From contig DYOF01000003.1 in NCBI GenBank assembly GCA_020720665.1, positions 1-61,820 of the forward strand: 61,820 bases of DNA, in the 5' to 3' direction. Source of the DNA: Acetofilamentum sp. Its GTDB lineage: Bacteria; Bacteroidota; Bacteroidia; Bacteroidales; JAADGE01. The translations under genes were made by a program, and so were the position numbers. Shown piece after piece: positions 27,182-36,427 of the stretch. A model generated the notes under the pieces. It was not told where the DNA came from and did no database searches. It worked only from the letters and a program-made list of their open reading frames with translations. Within the stretch, counting starts at the first letter, position 1. Every line of letters starts with the position of its first letter.

Positions 27182-28003
27182 TTAATTGAACCCTTTTAAC
27201 TTTGTTAAATCTTTTCTCGGATTAATAGTCATTACAGGTATCTTTTTTTCATTTGCAATGAGTTTTTGCTCGGATGCTCCTAAAACATAATCATGGAAAC
27301 TGATATTTTTAGTTGTTGTTATCATTATTAAATCGGCTTTTAGTTCATCTGCAAATTTAATAGCTTCATCTGAGATATTTTTGCCGTCTAATTGTATTAT
27401 ATCATATTCAACACCTTTTTCAGTTAAGAATTTTTTTGCTATCATCATATTCGCAGCAATTTTCTTTTTAAACAAAAGATCCGTTGAATCAATATAACAC
27501 AAGTAAAATTTTGATTTGAAATACTTATAAATAAAATCAGCCCAGATTAGTTTTTCTTTATCTGCGAAATTAAAATCAACCGGGAAAACAATTTTTTCAA
27601 TCGTCTTATTTTTCGGAGCGTCTTGAACCACAAAAAACGGTGCCTCCGAGCCGACAATTACTTTTAAAGCCCAACTACCGGTAAATTTTTGCATTCCCTT
27701 AATTCCGTGCGTTCCCATAATTGCAAAAAACGCATTTTCTTCATCTATAATTCTGTTAATATCTGTAAAAATACTGCCTTCTTTGACCGATATTTTAGGT
27801 TTAATACCGTATGTTTTTTCCAATCGGGCAACAACTTCTTCTAATTTTGAAACAGCACCCTCAATATCAGAAACTTTTTTTACTATGTGCAAAAGAACAA
27901 TGTCTAAGTTTACAATTCTAGCAATTTTTTCTGCGTGTTGAAAGGCATATTCTGCCAATTCTGAAAAATCCCACGGTATAACTATTGGTCTGTTTTTCTC
28001 CAT
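27182..28003 (-). CDS. Tandem universal stress protein (UspA family)
   Basis: A 273-residue cytoplasmic protein with two Usp domains, a common arrangement in Bacteroidetes. The first (residues 1-135) opens PIVIPWDFSELAEYAFQHAEKIA and has the ATP-loop pattern GTHGIKGMQKFTGSWALKVI. The second (about 140-273) opens IEKIVFPVDFNFADKE and ends with GASEQKLIANEKKIPVMTINP, in which the nucleotide loop is less complete. A stress or energy-state signalling role is usual. It has its own promoter and terminator. Confidence 0.87.
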   Translation of the reverse strand: MEKNRPIVIPWDFSELAEYAFQHAEKIARIVNLDIVLLHIVKKVSDIEGAVSKLEEVVARLEKTYGIKPKISVKEGSIFTDINRIIDEENAFFAIMGTHGIKGMQKFTGSWALKVIVGSEAPFFVVQDAPKNKTIEKIVFPVDFNFADKEKLIWADFIYKYFKSKFYLCYIDSTDLLFKKKIAANMMIAKKFLTEKGVEYDIIQLDGKNISDEAIKFADELKADLIMITTTKNISFHDYVLGASEQKLIANEKKIPVMTINPRKDLTKLKGFN

Positions 28004-28030
28004 AATTTCAAAAAATTAATATTTTATTGT

Positions 28031-28061
28031 CAAATTTATAAATAATTTATCTGAATATCAA
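28031..28061 (-). promoter_or_regulatory. Promoter of the universal stress protein gene
   Basis: On the minus strand, TTG (28061-28059) and TAAATTTG (28038-28031) are separated by 20 bases, fitting the Bacteroidetes -33/-7 pattern. It lies 28 bases before the ATG at 28003. Confidence 0.6.
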
Positions 28062-28083
28062 GAAAATTTCAATATTATTCCTA

Positions 28084-28228
28084 AAATTCGCAAGTCAAGA
28101 TACAAATGTCTTAATAAACAACATGTTGTAATAATTAGGAATTCATTTTATTAAAACAATTACTTTCATTGAGGGCTTCGCCGTTCACACTCTGATTTTC
28201 ACGAAATTAAAAGCAGACTTGCGGATTT
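28084..28228 (+). repeat. 145-bp dispersed repeat, copy 1 (MITE-like)
   Basis: The ends are inverted repeats: aaattcgcaagtc (28084-28096) and gacttgcggattt (28216-28228), 12 of 13 bp matching. The element matches the reverse strand of 47957-48101, which has the same length. Its core at 28147-28185 is identical to copy 2 at 38 of 39 positions and contains the small hairpin ggcttcgcc. A 12-bp palindrome acaacatgttgt lies left of the core. No protein is encoded. It fills most of the 328-base gap between the uspA promoter and the cyclase gene. Confidence 0.8.
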
Positions 28229-28331
28229 AAGAATATTGATTAAATAAAAAACTATATTTTTTTCGATAATAATAAAATTGTATTTTTTTTTATCTTTACA
28301 AATCCATAATGCTGAAACTTAACAAAAAAAT

Positions 28332-29732
28332 ATGGAAGAAATAAAGACTTTAAAAAATGAAATTCAAGTTTTAAAAGAACGTATTGAGGCTCTTGACCGT
28401 TTAAATAAAGAGTTGGCTGTACAAAATGAAGATTTACGAGAAGAAAATGATCGTCATGTCGAAATGTTAGCCTTTCTACCTGCTGATGCAAAAAAACAAA
28501 TGGACAAAAAAGCCAAATCTTCGTCCTCTCTCAGATATAAAATGGTAACTGTTTTGTATTCTGATGTTAAGGGCTTTACTGAATTATCAAAAGAACAAGA
28601 TGCGGAAGCATTAATTGATGATTTAGATAATTTTTTCTTTGCGTTTGATGAAGTTGTAGAAAAAAACAACTTACAAAAAGTTAAATCATTAGGAGACACT
28701 TACATGTGTGCCGGCGGAATCCCTAAGAAAAACAGAACAAATCCGGTTGAAGTTATTATTGCAGCACTTGAAATGCAAAGTTTCTTAAAACAACTGCAAA
28801 AAGAATCTAAAAAGAATGACCGAGACATTTGGAGTTTAACCTTTGGTATTCACACAGGACCTGTTACCGCAGCAGTTTCAGGTAAACGAAAAATATCTTA
28901 CGACATAAAAGGCGACACGGCAAATATTGCAAGCCGAATTGAATCTGCTTGTAATCCGACTGAAATTAGCATTTCCGGAATGACTTACGAATTTATTAAA
29001 GATTTTTTTGCTTGTGAATTCCGTTCAAAAATGCCCGTTAAATACAAAGGAGATGTTCCTGTATATGTAGTAAAAGGATACCAACCGTATCTTTCTGTTG
29101 ACGGTTTAGGCAAAGTGCCGAATAAAAATTTCAGAACAAAATTTCAAATCATTAAATTTGAAGACCTGAACGATTATGTTTTAGATCGCTTGGAACGAGA
29201 ATTACCAAAACATTTATATTATCATAATTACAAACATACCATTGATGTTACTATTGGGGTTGAAATTATAGGATATGGCGAAGGTGTGGGTGAAGAAGAC
29301 ATGTTGTTGCTTAAAACAGCGGCATTGTTTCATGATTTCGGTCAAGTAGAAGGTGCAATAGACCATGAAGAAAAAGGCTGTAAAATTGCAGAAGAGCTAT
29401 TACCGAATTATGGTTACGACAGCGAGCAAATTGAAATTATTAAAGGAATAATAATGGCAACAAAATTACCGCCGCAACCAAAAACCCTCTTAGAACAAAT
29501 TATTGCAGATGCCGATTTAGATTATTTAGGCAGAAGAGATATGATTCCGGTATCCGATGCACTATATCAAGAATTAAAAGTTCAAGGAATTATAGGCTCA
29601 TTTAACGATTGGAATAAATTACAACTCAAATTTCTATCCATGCATCAATATTTTACCGAAACAGCGCGAAATATGAGAAAGGTAAACAAAGAAGAACAAA
29701 TTGAACGAATCAAAGCCTTAATTACCGAATAA
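28332..29732 (+). CDS. Class III nucleotide cyclase fused to an HD domain
   Basis: A 466-residue cytoplasmic protein in three parts. Residues 1-40 form a coiled coil. Residues about 68-250 are a class III cyclase domain with metal aspartates in YSDVKGFT and GDTYMCAGG, and YDIKGDTANIASRIES supplying the transition-state Asn and Arg. Residues about 275-450 are an HD-type domain with YYHNYKHTIDV, ALFHDFGQVEGAIDHEEKG and ADADLDYLGRRDM. The Lys in VKSLGD and Asp in SYDIKGD are the usual adenine-specifying pair, so cAMP is the likely product. The HD histidine/aspartate pairs are intact, so the same chain might also hydrolyse a nucleotide. No receiver or membrane sensor is present. A terminator follows at 29741. 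Confidence 0.88.
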   Translation: MEEIKTLKNEIQVLKERIEALDRLNKELAVQNEDLREENDRHVEMLAFLPADAKKQMDKKAKSSSSLRYKMVTVLYSDVKGFTELSKEQDAEALIDDLDNFFFAFDEVVEKNNLQKVKSLGDTYMCAGGIPKKNRTNPVEVIIAALEMQSFLKQLQKESKKNDRDIWSLTFGIHTGPVTAAVSGKRKISYDIKGDTANIASRIESACNPTEISISGMTYEFIKDFFACEFRSKMPVKYKGDVPVYVVKGYQPYLSVDGLGKVPNKNFRTKFQIIKFEDLNDYVLDRLERELPKHLYYHNYKHTIDVTIGVEIIGYGEGVGEEDMLLLKTAALFHDFGQVEGAIDHEEKGCKIAEELLPNYGYDSEQIEIIKGIIMATKLPPQPKTLLEQIIADADLDYLGRRDMIPVSDALYQELKVQGIIGSFNDWNKLQLKFLSMHQYFTETARNMRKVNKEEQIERIKALITE

Positions 29733-29740
29733 TATAAAGG

Positions 29741-29766
29741 ATGGTTTTGTGTAACAACAAAACCAT
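29741..29766 (+). terminator. Terminator after the cyclase-HD gene
   Basis: A 9-bp perfect stem (atggttttg / caaaaccat) with an 8-nt loop is followed by a T-rich stretch interrupted by C and G, 8 bases after the stop. Confidence 0.65.
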
Positions 29767-29784
29767 TCTTGTTTTATAACATTA

Positions 29785-29813
29785 TTTGTAAAGAATTATT
29801 ATTTATAATTTTG
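29785..29813 (+). promoter_or_regulatory. Promoter of the branched-chain aminotransferase gene
   Basis: TTTG (29785-29788) and TAATTTTG (29806-29813) are 17 bases apart, matching the phylum consensus, 25 bases before the ATG. Confidence 0.65.
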
Positions 29814-29838
29814 AAGCCTGAATTTTAAATAAATCTAT

Positions 29839-30852
29839 ATGGAAAATATAAACTGGTCAGAGCTTCCTTTCGGATATGTTAAAACCGATTATAATGTCAG
29901 ATGTTATTATAAAGACGGAAAATGGGGACAAATAAAAGTTTCTTCTTCCGAATACATTCCTTTACATATAGCCGCAACTTCTCTTCACTATGGGCAACAA
30001 TCATTTGAAGGCTTAAAAGCATTTATGGGAGAAGACGGCAAAATAAGACTATTCCGTTGGGAAGAAAATGCCAAAAGAATGCAAGACTCAGCAAGAGGAA
30101 TACTGATGGCTCCGCCTCCTACAGAACTGTTCAGAAAATTAATTTACAAAGTAATTCTTAAAAACAAAAAATTTGTTCCTCCATACGGCACAGGTGCGTC
30201 ATTGTATATTCGCCCATTACTGATAGGAACAAGCCCTAAAGTAGGTGTTAAACCGGCGGAAGAATTTTTATTAATAATGTTTGTCTCTCCCGTCGGACCA
30301 TATTTTAAAACCGGGTTCAGCCCGGTTTCTATGTTGGTTACTCGAAAATATGACAGAGCCGCCCCTCTCGGTACAGGGAAATACAAAGTCGGCGGAAATT
30401 ACGCAGCCAGCCTGACATCCATGAAAAAAGCACACGATGAAGGATATGCAAGTGTTTTATATTTAGATGCAAAAGAAAAAAAATATATCGATGAGTGCGG
30501 TCCGGCTAATTTTTTCGGAATTAAAAACAATACTTATATAACACCCAAATCCGAATCAATTTTACCTTCAATTACAAATCAAAGTTTAATGTCAATTGCA
30601 GAGCATTTAGGGTTAAAAACAGAACGCAGAGCAATTGAACTTACTGAATTATCTTCGTTTGAAGAAACCGGTGCGTGCGGTACCGCAGCAGTTATAAGCC
30701 CGATTAGTAAAATTACTGACGATGATTACGGTATAAATTACGAATTTAAAAATGCTCCGGGTAAAATTACAACTCAATTATATGAAAAATTATTAGCTGT
30801 TCAAACCGGAAAAGATGAAGACATTTTCGGCTGGGTTTCAATTGTTGAATAA
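29839..30852 (+). CDS. ilvE: Branched-chain amino acid aminotransferase
   Basis: A 337-residue PLP enzyme of fold type IV, performing the last step of Leu, Ile and Val synthesis and the first of their degradation. Family features: SLHYGQQSFEGLKAF (about residues 49-63), LRPLLIGTSP-type contact IRPLLIGTSPKVG, the PLP lysine in GTGKYKVGGNYAASL (near residue 182), ECGPANFFGIKNN, and the phosphate loop GTAAVISPI. Length matches the family. It stands alone between a promoter and a terminator, away from other ilv genes. Confidence 0.93.
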   Translation: MENINWSELPFGYVKTDYNVRCYYKDGKWGQIKVSSSEYIPLHIAATSLHYGQQSFEGLKAFMGEDGKIRLFRWEENAKRMQDSARGILMAPPPTELFRKLIYKVILKNKKFVPPYGTGASLYIRPLLIGTSPKVGVKPAEEFLLIMFVSPVGPYFKTGFSPVSMLVTRKYDRAAPLGTGKYKVGGNYAASLTSMKKAHDEGYASVLYLDAKEKKYIDECGPANFFGIKNNTYITPKSESILPSITNQSLMSIAEHLGLKTERRAIELTELSSFEETGACGTAAVISPISKITDDDYGINYEFKNAPGKITTQLYEKLLAVQTGKDEDIFGWVSIVE

Positions 30853-30878
30853 TCAGCTTTTTTACTTAAATTTTTACA

Positions 30879-30915
30879 AAAAGGATTCTTCGGGTCTTTC
30901 TCAATGAATCCTTTT
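30879..30915 (+). terminator. Rho-independent terminator after ilvE
   Basis: A 10-bp perfect stem (aaaaggattc / gaatcctttt) with a 17-nt loop ends in a short T-rich tail, 26 bases after the ilvE stop. Confidence 0.8.
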
Positions 30916-30982
30916 CTGTTATAGTTCTTTTTATCAATTAACAAATTAAGTACCCTTATTTTTAATTATCTAAAATAAAACT

Positions 30983-30990
30983 TAATTTTG
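30983..30990 (+). promoter_or_regulatory. -7 box of the YfhO-like gene
   Basis: TAATTTTG matches TAnnTTTG 30 bases before the ATG at 31021. Confidence 0.55.
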
Positions 30991-31020
30991 TGGCATTAAT
31001 CAAATAAATAAACCCCAAAA

Positions 31021-33498
31021 ATGAATTTAAAGAAAGCTATTCCGTATATTACCGCCGTAATTCTATTCTTAGTTATTTCATTTTCATATTTTCCTGATGT
31101 TCTCCAAGGAAAAAAATTAAACCAACACGATAAAAAAACATGGAAAGGCAGTGCAAAAGAAATATTTGATTACAGAGAACGCACCGGAGAAAATTCATTG
31201 TGGACAAATTCAATGTTCGGCGGTATGCCGGCCTATTTAATTACTACAAAAAGCAATAAAAACATTACTTCGTATATTTACAAGGTGCTTGATTTAAACG
31301 GAGAATACAGACCCGCTACATACATTTTTCTGATGATCTTAGGTTTTTATTTTGCGTTACTTTTGTTTGGTGTAAACCCGTGGCTAAGTATTGTAGGTGC
31401 CGTTGCATATGGTTTTTCTACATATTTTTTCATTATTATTGAGGCCGGACATCTTACAAAAGTCATCGCACTTTCATTTATGCCGCCCGTTATTGCCGGA
31501 ATTTATCATTCATTTAATAAGAACAGAATTCTCGGAATATTAATAACTTCTGTTTTTTTAAGCCTTCAAATTCTGGCAAACCATCTTCAAATCACTTATT
31601 ACTCTTTAATTATTATTTTAATATTTATTATTTTTCAATTTGTTAAATCTTTAAAAGACAAACAACTGAAATCCTTTTTTATTACCGCTTCTTTACTGCT
31701 GTTAAGTGCTGTTATTGCCGTTTCGGTTAATATTACCAGAATAATGGCAACCTATGAATACACAGAAGACTCTATCAGAGGAAAATCGGAACTTACATTT
31801 GACAAAACTAATCAAACCTCCGGATTAGACAAAGATTATGCTTTGTCATGGAGTTACGGCAAAACCGAAACGCTTAATTTGCTGATACCTAATTTAATGG
31901 GCGGAGTTTCCGGAGGTGAAGCATTCACTGAAATGAAACAAGAATCGAATACTTACTCACTGTTTAAACAAGCAGGGTATCCCGACTCTGATATACAGAG
32001 TGGTGTTTCAGCTTATTGGGGTCCGCAATCTTTCACTTCCGGACCGGTATATATCGGAGCGATACTGATATTTTTATTTGTTTTAGGATTATTTCTCGTA
32101 AAAGGGCAATTAAAATGGTGGTTACTTACTGTTACTGTTCTTTCTGTTTTTTTAGCATGGGGTAAAAATTTCATGTTCCTGAGCAATTTGTTTTTAGACT
32201 ATTTTCCTTTTTACAATAAATTCAGAACCGTATCAATGATTCTTATAATTGCTGAATTTGCTATACCCTTACTTGCATTTTTAGCACTAAAAAACATTAT
32301 TGATAAATCCGTTACAAAACAAGAAATATTAAAAGCACTCAAATGGTCATTCGGTATTATCGGCGGAATTATTGCCGTGTTACTCATTAATCCCGGAATA
32401 CTTTCATTTCTCTCAGAACAAGAAACAGCATCAAACATACAAAAAGAATTATCAGATGCTTTAATAACTGACAGAAAAGCGATGTTCAGAGCTGATGCAT
32501 TTAGGTCTCTCGGATTTATAGTTGTCGCTGTTATTATTTTATGGCTATTTATTCAACAAAAAATTAAACGGTCATATTTTTTTATAGCATTAGGACTATT
32601 AGTATTGGTTGATTTATGGGCAGTTAATAAACGCTATTTAAACGGAGATGATTTTGTTAGTGCTCGAATTGAAAAAGAACCGTTTACGGCATCAAATGCA
32701 GACAAATTTATTTTAAAAGATAAAGACCCGAATTTCAGGGTTTTAAATCTGACTGTAAATACTTTCAACGATGCAAGCACCTCGTATTTTCATAAATCAA
32801 TAGGCGGATATCACGGCGCAAAAATGAGACGTTATCAAGAACTCATAACATACGGTATATCACAAGAAATGACTCGTTTAATTGATGCATTAAACAACAG
32901 CTCTTCAGAACAAGAAGTTCACGCAAGTTTAATGGGCTTATCAATTTTAAATATGCTTAATACAAAATACATTATTTTAAATCCCCAAATGATTCCGATG
33001 ATGAATAAATTCAGGCTCGGTAATTCATGGTTTGTAAATGAAATAAAAATTGTTGAAAATGCCGATGAAGAAATAAAATCGGTTACACGTTTTAACCCCG
33101 AACGAACTGCTGTAATTGACAAACGATATAACAATCAGTTTTTTAAATTTGTAAAAGACACTTCGGCGGTAATTCAATTAACAAAATACGAACCCAACTA
33201 TTTAAGTTATATTTCTAAAGCTTCAAGTGACCAATTAGCTGTTTTCTCTGAAATTTTTTACGATAAAGATTGGTCGGCATATATTGACGGAAAACAAGTA
33301 CCGCATATGCGAGCAAATTATGTGTTGAGGGCAATGAAAATACCGGCAGGCGAACATACAATTGAATTTAAAAATGAATCAAACGTATGGGCAAAAGGTG
33401 AAAAAATATCTTTTATAGGTTCAATACTTTTTATGTTAATGATTGTCGGCGGAATTTTTTATTTGATTAAACATCCGAAAAAAGTCGAACAGGAATAA
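31021..33498 (+). CDS. YfhO family membrane protein (GT-C-like)
   Basis: An 825-residue inner-membrane protein with about 12 helices in the first 560 residues and an extracytoplasmic C-terminal domain ending in one more helix (FIGSILFMLMIVGGIFYLI). The opening LKKAIPYITAVILFLVISFSYFPDVLQGKKLNQHDKKTW and NSLWTNSMFGGMPAYLI are typical of Bacteroidetes YfhO proteins; the acidic/His positions in the first periplasmic loop recall GT-C glycosyltransferases. YfhO in Firmicutes is linked to glycosylation of lipoteichoic acid. The stop codon abuts the GT2 start codon, so the two are translated together and probably act on the same glycan. Confidence 0.85.
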   Translation: MNLKKAIPYITAVILFLVISFSYFPDVLQGKKLNQHDKKTWKGSAKEIFDYRERTGENSLWTNSMFGGMPAYLITTKSNKNITSYIYKVLDLNGEYRPATYIFLMILGFYFALLLFGVNPWLSIVGAVAYGFSTYFFIIIEAGHLTKVIALSFMPPVIAGIYHSFNKNRILGILITSVFLSLQILANHLQITYYSLIIILIFIIFQFVKSLKDKQLKSFFITASLLLLSAVIAVSVNITRIMATYEYTEDSIRGKSELTFDKTNQTSGLDKDYALSWSYGKTETLNLLIPNLMGGVSGGEAFTEMKQESNTYSLFKQAGYPDSDIQSGVSAYWGPQSFTSGPVYIGAILIFLFVLGLFLVKGQLKWWLLTVTVLSVFLAWGKNFMFLSNLFLDYFPFYNKFRTVSMILIIAEFAIPLLAFLALKNIIDKSVTKQEILKALKWSFGIIGGIIAVLLINPGILSFLSEQETASNIQKELSDALITDRKAMFRADAFRSLGFIVVAVIILWLFIQQKIKRSYFFIALGLLVLVDLWAVNKRYLNGDDFVSARIEKEPFTASNADKFILKDKDPNFRVLNLTVNTFNDASTSYFHKSIGGYHGAKMRRYQELITYGISQEMTRLIDALNNSSSEQEVHASLMGLSILNMLNTKYIILNPQMIPMMNKFRLGNSWFVNEIKIVENADEEIKSVTRFNPERTAVIDKRYNNQFFKFVKDTSAVIQLTKYEPNYLSYISKASSDQLAVFSEIFYDKDWSAYIDGKQVPHMRANYVLRAMKIPAGEHTIEFKNESNVWAKGEKISFIGSILFMLMIVGGIFYLIKHPKKVEQE

Positions 33499-34392
33499 AT
33501 GAAGCTTTCAGTTATAATTTGCACATATAACCGGGCTGATTACATTGAAAAAGCCGTTTTAAGTATCTTTAAACAAGAAAAAGTTGCAGATGATTATGAA
33601 TTAATTGTTGTTAATAACAATTCAACAGATAATACCGAAGAAATAATTAACAATTTTAAGCAAAAGCACCCGACTTTTCCGTTAAAATATTTTATCGAAT
33701 ATAATCAAGGGCTTTCTTTTGCCAGAAACAGAGGAATAAAAGAAGCAACCGGTGAAATAGTCAGTTTTATTGATGATGATGCGATAGCCTGTGAAAATTT
33801 TGTATTTCAAATCCTTACATTTTTTAATTCTGATACAAATGCAATTGCATTCGGGGGAAAAATAATTCCTAAATACGAAACAGAACGACCAAAATTTATG
33901 TCGAAATTTATTGAACCGATTTTATCTGTTTTAAATATGGGACAAAACATAAAAAAATTTAAAGGGAAAAAATTTCCTGTTGGGGCAAATATGGGGTTTC
34001 GAAAAGAAGTATTTGAAACCATCGGCTATTTTAATACAAAATTGGGACGTACCGGCAAAAAACTTCTTGGAGGTGAAGAGAAAGATTTGGCTTTCAGAAT
34101 TAAATCACTGCAAAAACCCATCTATTACCTACCTAAAGCATGGATTTATCATATAATAACTAAAGAACGCTTAACAAAAGAATTTATTAAGAAACAAGCA
34201 AGAGGGATTGGTTACAGCGAAAAAATAAGAGGGCTTGAAAATAAAAAGCTCATTCAGGTATATTTAACTGAATTTATGAAATGGGGCGCAAGTTCAATCT
34301 TATTTATTTTCTATGCTCTGATTTTAAAACCGCAAAAAGGTTTTTTTTTAATTCGTTTTCGTTATTGGGTAAGTTTAGGTTTGCTAAATTAA
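33499..34392 (+). CDS. Glycosyltransferase family 2
   Basis: A 297-residue GT-A enzyme: SVIICTYNRADYIEKAVLSI at the N-terminus, LIVVNNNSTDNTEEII, ARNRGIKEATGEIVSFIDDDA near residue 94 (the DDD metal site), and a GEEKDLAFRI acid motif near 195. A hydrophobic C-terminus (ASSILFIFYALILKP) may dock to the membrane. Acceptor and donor are unknown. The start codon follows the YfhO stop directly. The end overlaps the convergent KpsS-like gene by 9 bases. Confidence 0.9.
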   Translation: MKLSVIICTYNRADYIEKAVLSIFKQEKVADDYELIVVNNNSTDNTEEIINNFKQKHPTFPLKYFIEYNQGLSFARNRGIKEATGEIVSFIDDDAIACENFVFQILTFFNSDTNAIAFGGKIIPKYETERPKFMSKFIEPILSVLNMGQNIKKFKGKKFPVGANMGFRKEVFETIGYFNTKLGRTGKKLLGGEEKDLAFRIKSLQKPIYYLPKAWIYHIITKERLTKEFIKKQARGIGYSEKIRGLENKKLIQVYLTEFMKWGASSILFIFYALILKPQKGFFLIRFRYWVSLGLLN

Positions 34393-35610
34393 GCGTCTTC
34401 TTATATCTTCAAAAAGTTCTGCGGTCAAGTTTTTTATATGTCCGTTTATAAAAATCTTATTTTTAAAGTGTGTAATATAATTATCAATATCAATTTTTTC
34501 AGCATTTAATTGATTCATTTCTGACACGAGATTTTTTCCTTTAATCTCTGAATATCTTTTTGTTATCGGATTATTTTTATAAAACGCATCACCTAACAAA
34601 AGCACTTTTTTATATTTTGAAACGGCTTGTAATCCGACACTTGAATTTACATTTACTACAAATTCTGAATGTACAATCAATTCATCAATATCAGCTTTTT
34701 TAATCAACAACACCTGTTCGTATTTTAAAAGTTCAGAATAACTAACCGGTTCAACTTCAAAAGGGTGTTCTTTTATAATAATTTTTAATCCGGTTTTTAA
34801 CAGGTCGGGGAGAATGTCATTAACCGCCTCATACATACTGTCGTACGGACTGTTTAAAACAATTTGAGTATCTGTGTTTACTTGTAAGGGGAAAAAAATA
34901 TATTTTCCGATTTCACTATAATTTATTTTTTCAATCGGAAAGTTTTGAAATCTTTGCTTTGCTTTTAACAGGTTTCTGCTTCTTAACAAGAAATTAAAAA
35001 AATAACGTCTGTATTCTTTATTAAGGAAACGCAAAAAATATCGGTCTGATTTGGAAATATTATTATGAATTACCGTAAAACTTATTTTTTTTTCAGCTTG
35101 TTCGGGATATTTAAAATTTAAAAAATCATTAAAGCTCAGATTTGCAAATGCTGTATTGCAATTTACTCCGTTATTATCCATTTGCATAGTATCAGGAAAA
35201 TATCCTTGTTCAAAATAAAAACGGTTTAAATTTAAGTTTTTACATACATCAGTTTCAACATTTCCGGCTCCGTTAAATATTAATACATAATCAAATTTAT
35301 TTTCTTTAAAAAATTTAAAAGCTCGGACATATTCCCGATTTTTATCTTTAACAATCTTATCCTTATTTTTTACTTTATATAATAACGCGTAATATTTAAT
35401 TAAATCAGATGTTTTCGTATAATATTCTATTGCTGAATTGTTTGATTTATCGTAAAAAAGAGCAGAGAGGTTTTGATTTTTCAGCTGCTTTTTGATAAAT
35501 AAATCCGGGTTTATAAAATGAACCTCTGTTCCGGTTTGATTTAAGTATCTTGACAAGTTCATAAAAAAATCTAAAAAACCTACCATGCTGTTAACAATAG
35601 CTATTTTCAT
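34384..35610 (-). CDS. Capsule polysaccharide biosynthesis protein (KpsS/KpsC-like fold)
   Basis: A 408-residue soluble protein with two Rossmann-like halves. Motifs of the Capsule_synth family are present: FEQGYFPDTMQMDNNG near residue 135, FFPLQVNTDTQIVLNSPY near 240, IIKEHPFE near 290, and VVNVNSSVGLQAVSKYKKVLLLGDAFY near 325. In other bacteria KpsS/KpsC are beta-Kdo transferases that build the lipid linker of capsule, and related proteins process other sugars. Whether this copy uses Kdo is not visible. It is the last gene of a three-gene minus-strand unit (7 bases after the methyltransferase gene). Confidence 0.75.
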   Translation of the reverse strand: MKIAIVNSMVGFLDFFMNLSRYLNQTGTEVHFINPDLFIKKQLKNQNLSALFYDKSNNSAIEYYTKTSDLIKYYALLYKVKNKDKIVKDKNREYVRAFKFFKENKFDYVLIFNGAGNVETDVCKNLNLNRFYFEQGYFPDTMQMDNNGVNCNTAFANLSFNDFLNFKYPEQAEKKISFTVIHNNISKSDRYFLRFLNKEYRRYFFNFLLRSRNLLKAKQRFQNFPIEKINYSEIGKYIFFPLQVNTDTQIVLNSPYDSMYEAVNDILPDLLKTGLKIIIKEHPFEVEPVSYSELLKYEQVLLIKKADIDELIVHSEFVVNVNSSVGLQAVSKYKKVLLLGDAFYKNNPITKRYSEIKGKNLVSEMNQLNAEKIDIDNYITHFKNKIFINGHIKNLTAELFEDIRRRLI

Positions 35611-35617
35611 AAGTTTA

Positions 35618-36421
35618 CTAATCAGAAAATTTATAAATACCTCTTAAGTAAATTCCGTTTTCTTTTATTTCTTCGTGCTTAGCGAATATTCGATGAACAT
35701 ATTTCATAATTTTATTCGGCTTGATATAAGGGTGGTAAGATATCGGTTCGATTTCATCTAAACTAAGTTTTTTTAATCCGTTTTTTTCCAATAACACAGA
35801 AACAGACTTTTTTGTAAAATGATGAAAGTGCGGATGGTTTATAAATGAATCTTCCCTAACCTTTTGGTTATTGCAATTCGGCACTTCAAAATAAAAACAC
35901 TTCGGTTTTATACTTTTAAGCTTTTCAAAAAAACTATTTAAGTCAAACACATGTTCCAATACATGAAACATAATAACAATGCTGTTTGGATTTAAGTTTT
36001 CTGAGTTTACTTCGTTAAATAAATTATTCATGTAAGCTACATTCGGTTTGTTGATATTAAATCGAACATCAGGCTCAATAATAACATACTGTTTCGGCTT
36101 CTTTTTTTTATTAAAAATGATAAATTTATCGCCGGTTCCGCCTCCTATTTCAATAAATTCTTCACCTATTGATATTTTAAAATTTTTATTAAAATAGGCA
36201 TAGTTAGCAATTGCTCGGTTACCGGTTAAATTAAGTTTTCTCAGAAAATTAATTTTATATTGATAGTTTTTATGATACTCTTCTTTATAATATGTGCTCA
36301 CATCAACATTTTCAATAATATGCCAGGAAACACAAGTATCGCAAAAAAATAAAGGCTTATTAAAAATCGGATTTATTTTACCGGTTTCTTTCAGTTTATT
36401 GCTGCAAATCGGACAATTCAT
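35618..36421 (-). CDS. Class I SAM-dependent methyltransferase with N-terminal zinc motif
   Basis: A 267-residue protein. The N-terminal CPICSNKL and FFCDTC pair (about residues 3-30) form a probable four-cysteine zinc site, as in sugar C-methyltransferase-like families. The Rossmann SAM motif is FIEIGGGTGDKFIIFNKK near 90, and VLEHVFDLNSFFEKLKSIKPK near 155 is the post-motif acid region. The target is probably a sugar or polysaccharide intermediate, given the neighbours (pyruvyltransferase fusion upstream, capsule gene downstream; gaps of 6 and 7 bases). Substrate unknown. Confidence 0.82.
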   Translation of the reverse strand: MNCPICSNKLKETGKINPIFNKPLFFCDTCVSWHIIENVDVSTYYKEEYHKNYQYKINFLRKLNLTGNRAIANYAYFNKNFKISIGEEFIEIGGGTGDKFIIFNKKKKPKQYVIIEPDVRFNINKPNVAYMNNLFNEVNSENLNPNSIVIMFHVLEHVFDLNSFFEKLKSIKPKCFYFEVPNCNNQKVREDSFINHPHFHHFTKKSVSVLLEKNGLKKLSLDEIEPISYHPYIKPNKIMKYVHRIFAKHEEIKENGIYLRGIYKFSD

Positions 36422-36427
36422 ATTTCA

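Noticed and set aside
28281..28298. Promoter before the cyclase-HD gene
   Set aside because: TATCTTTA misses the final G of TAnnTTTG, and no -33 element at the right distance is visible, so it was not listed as a feature.
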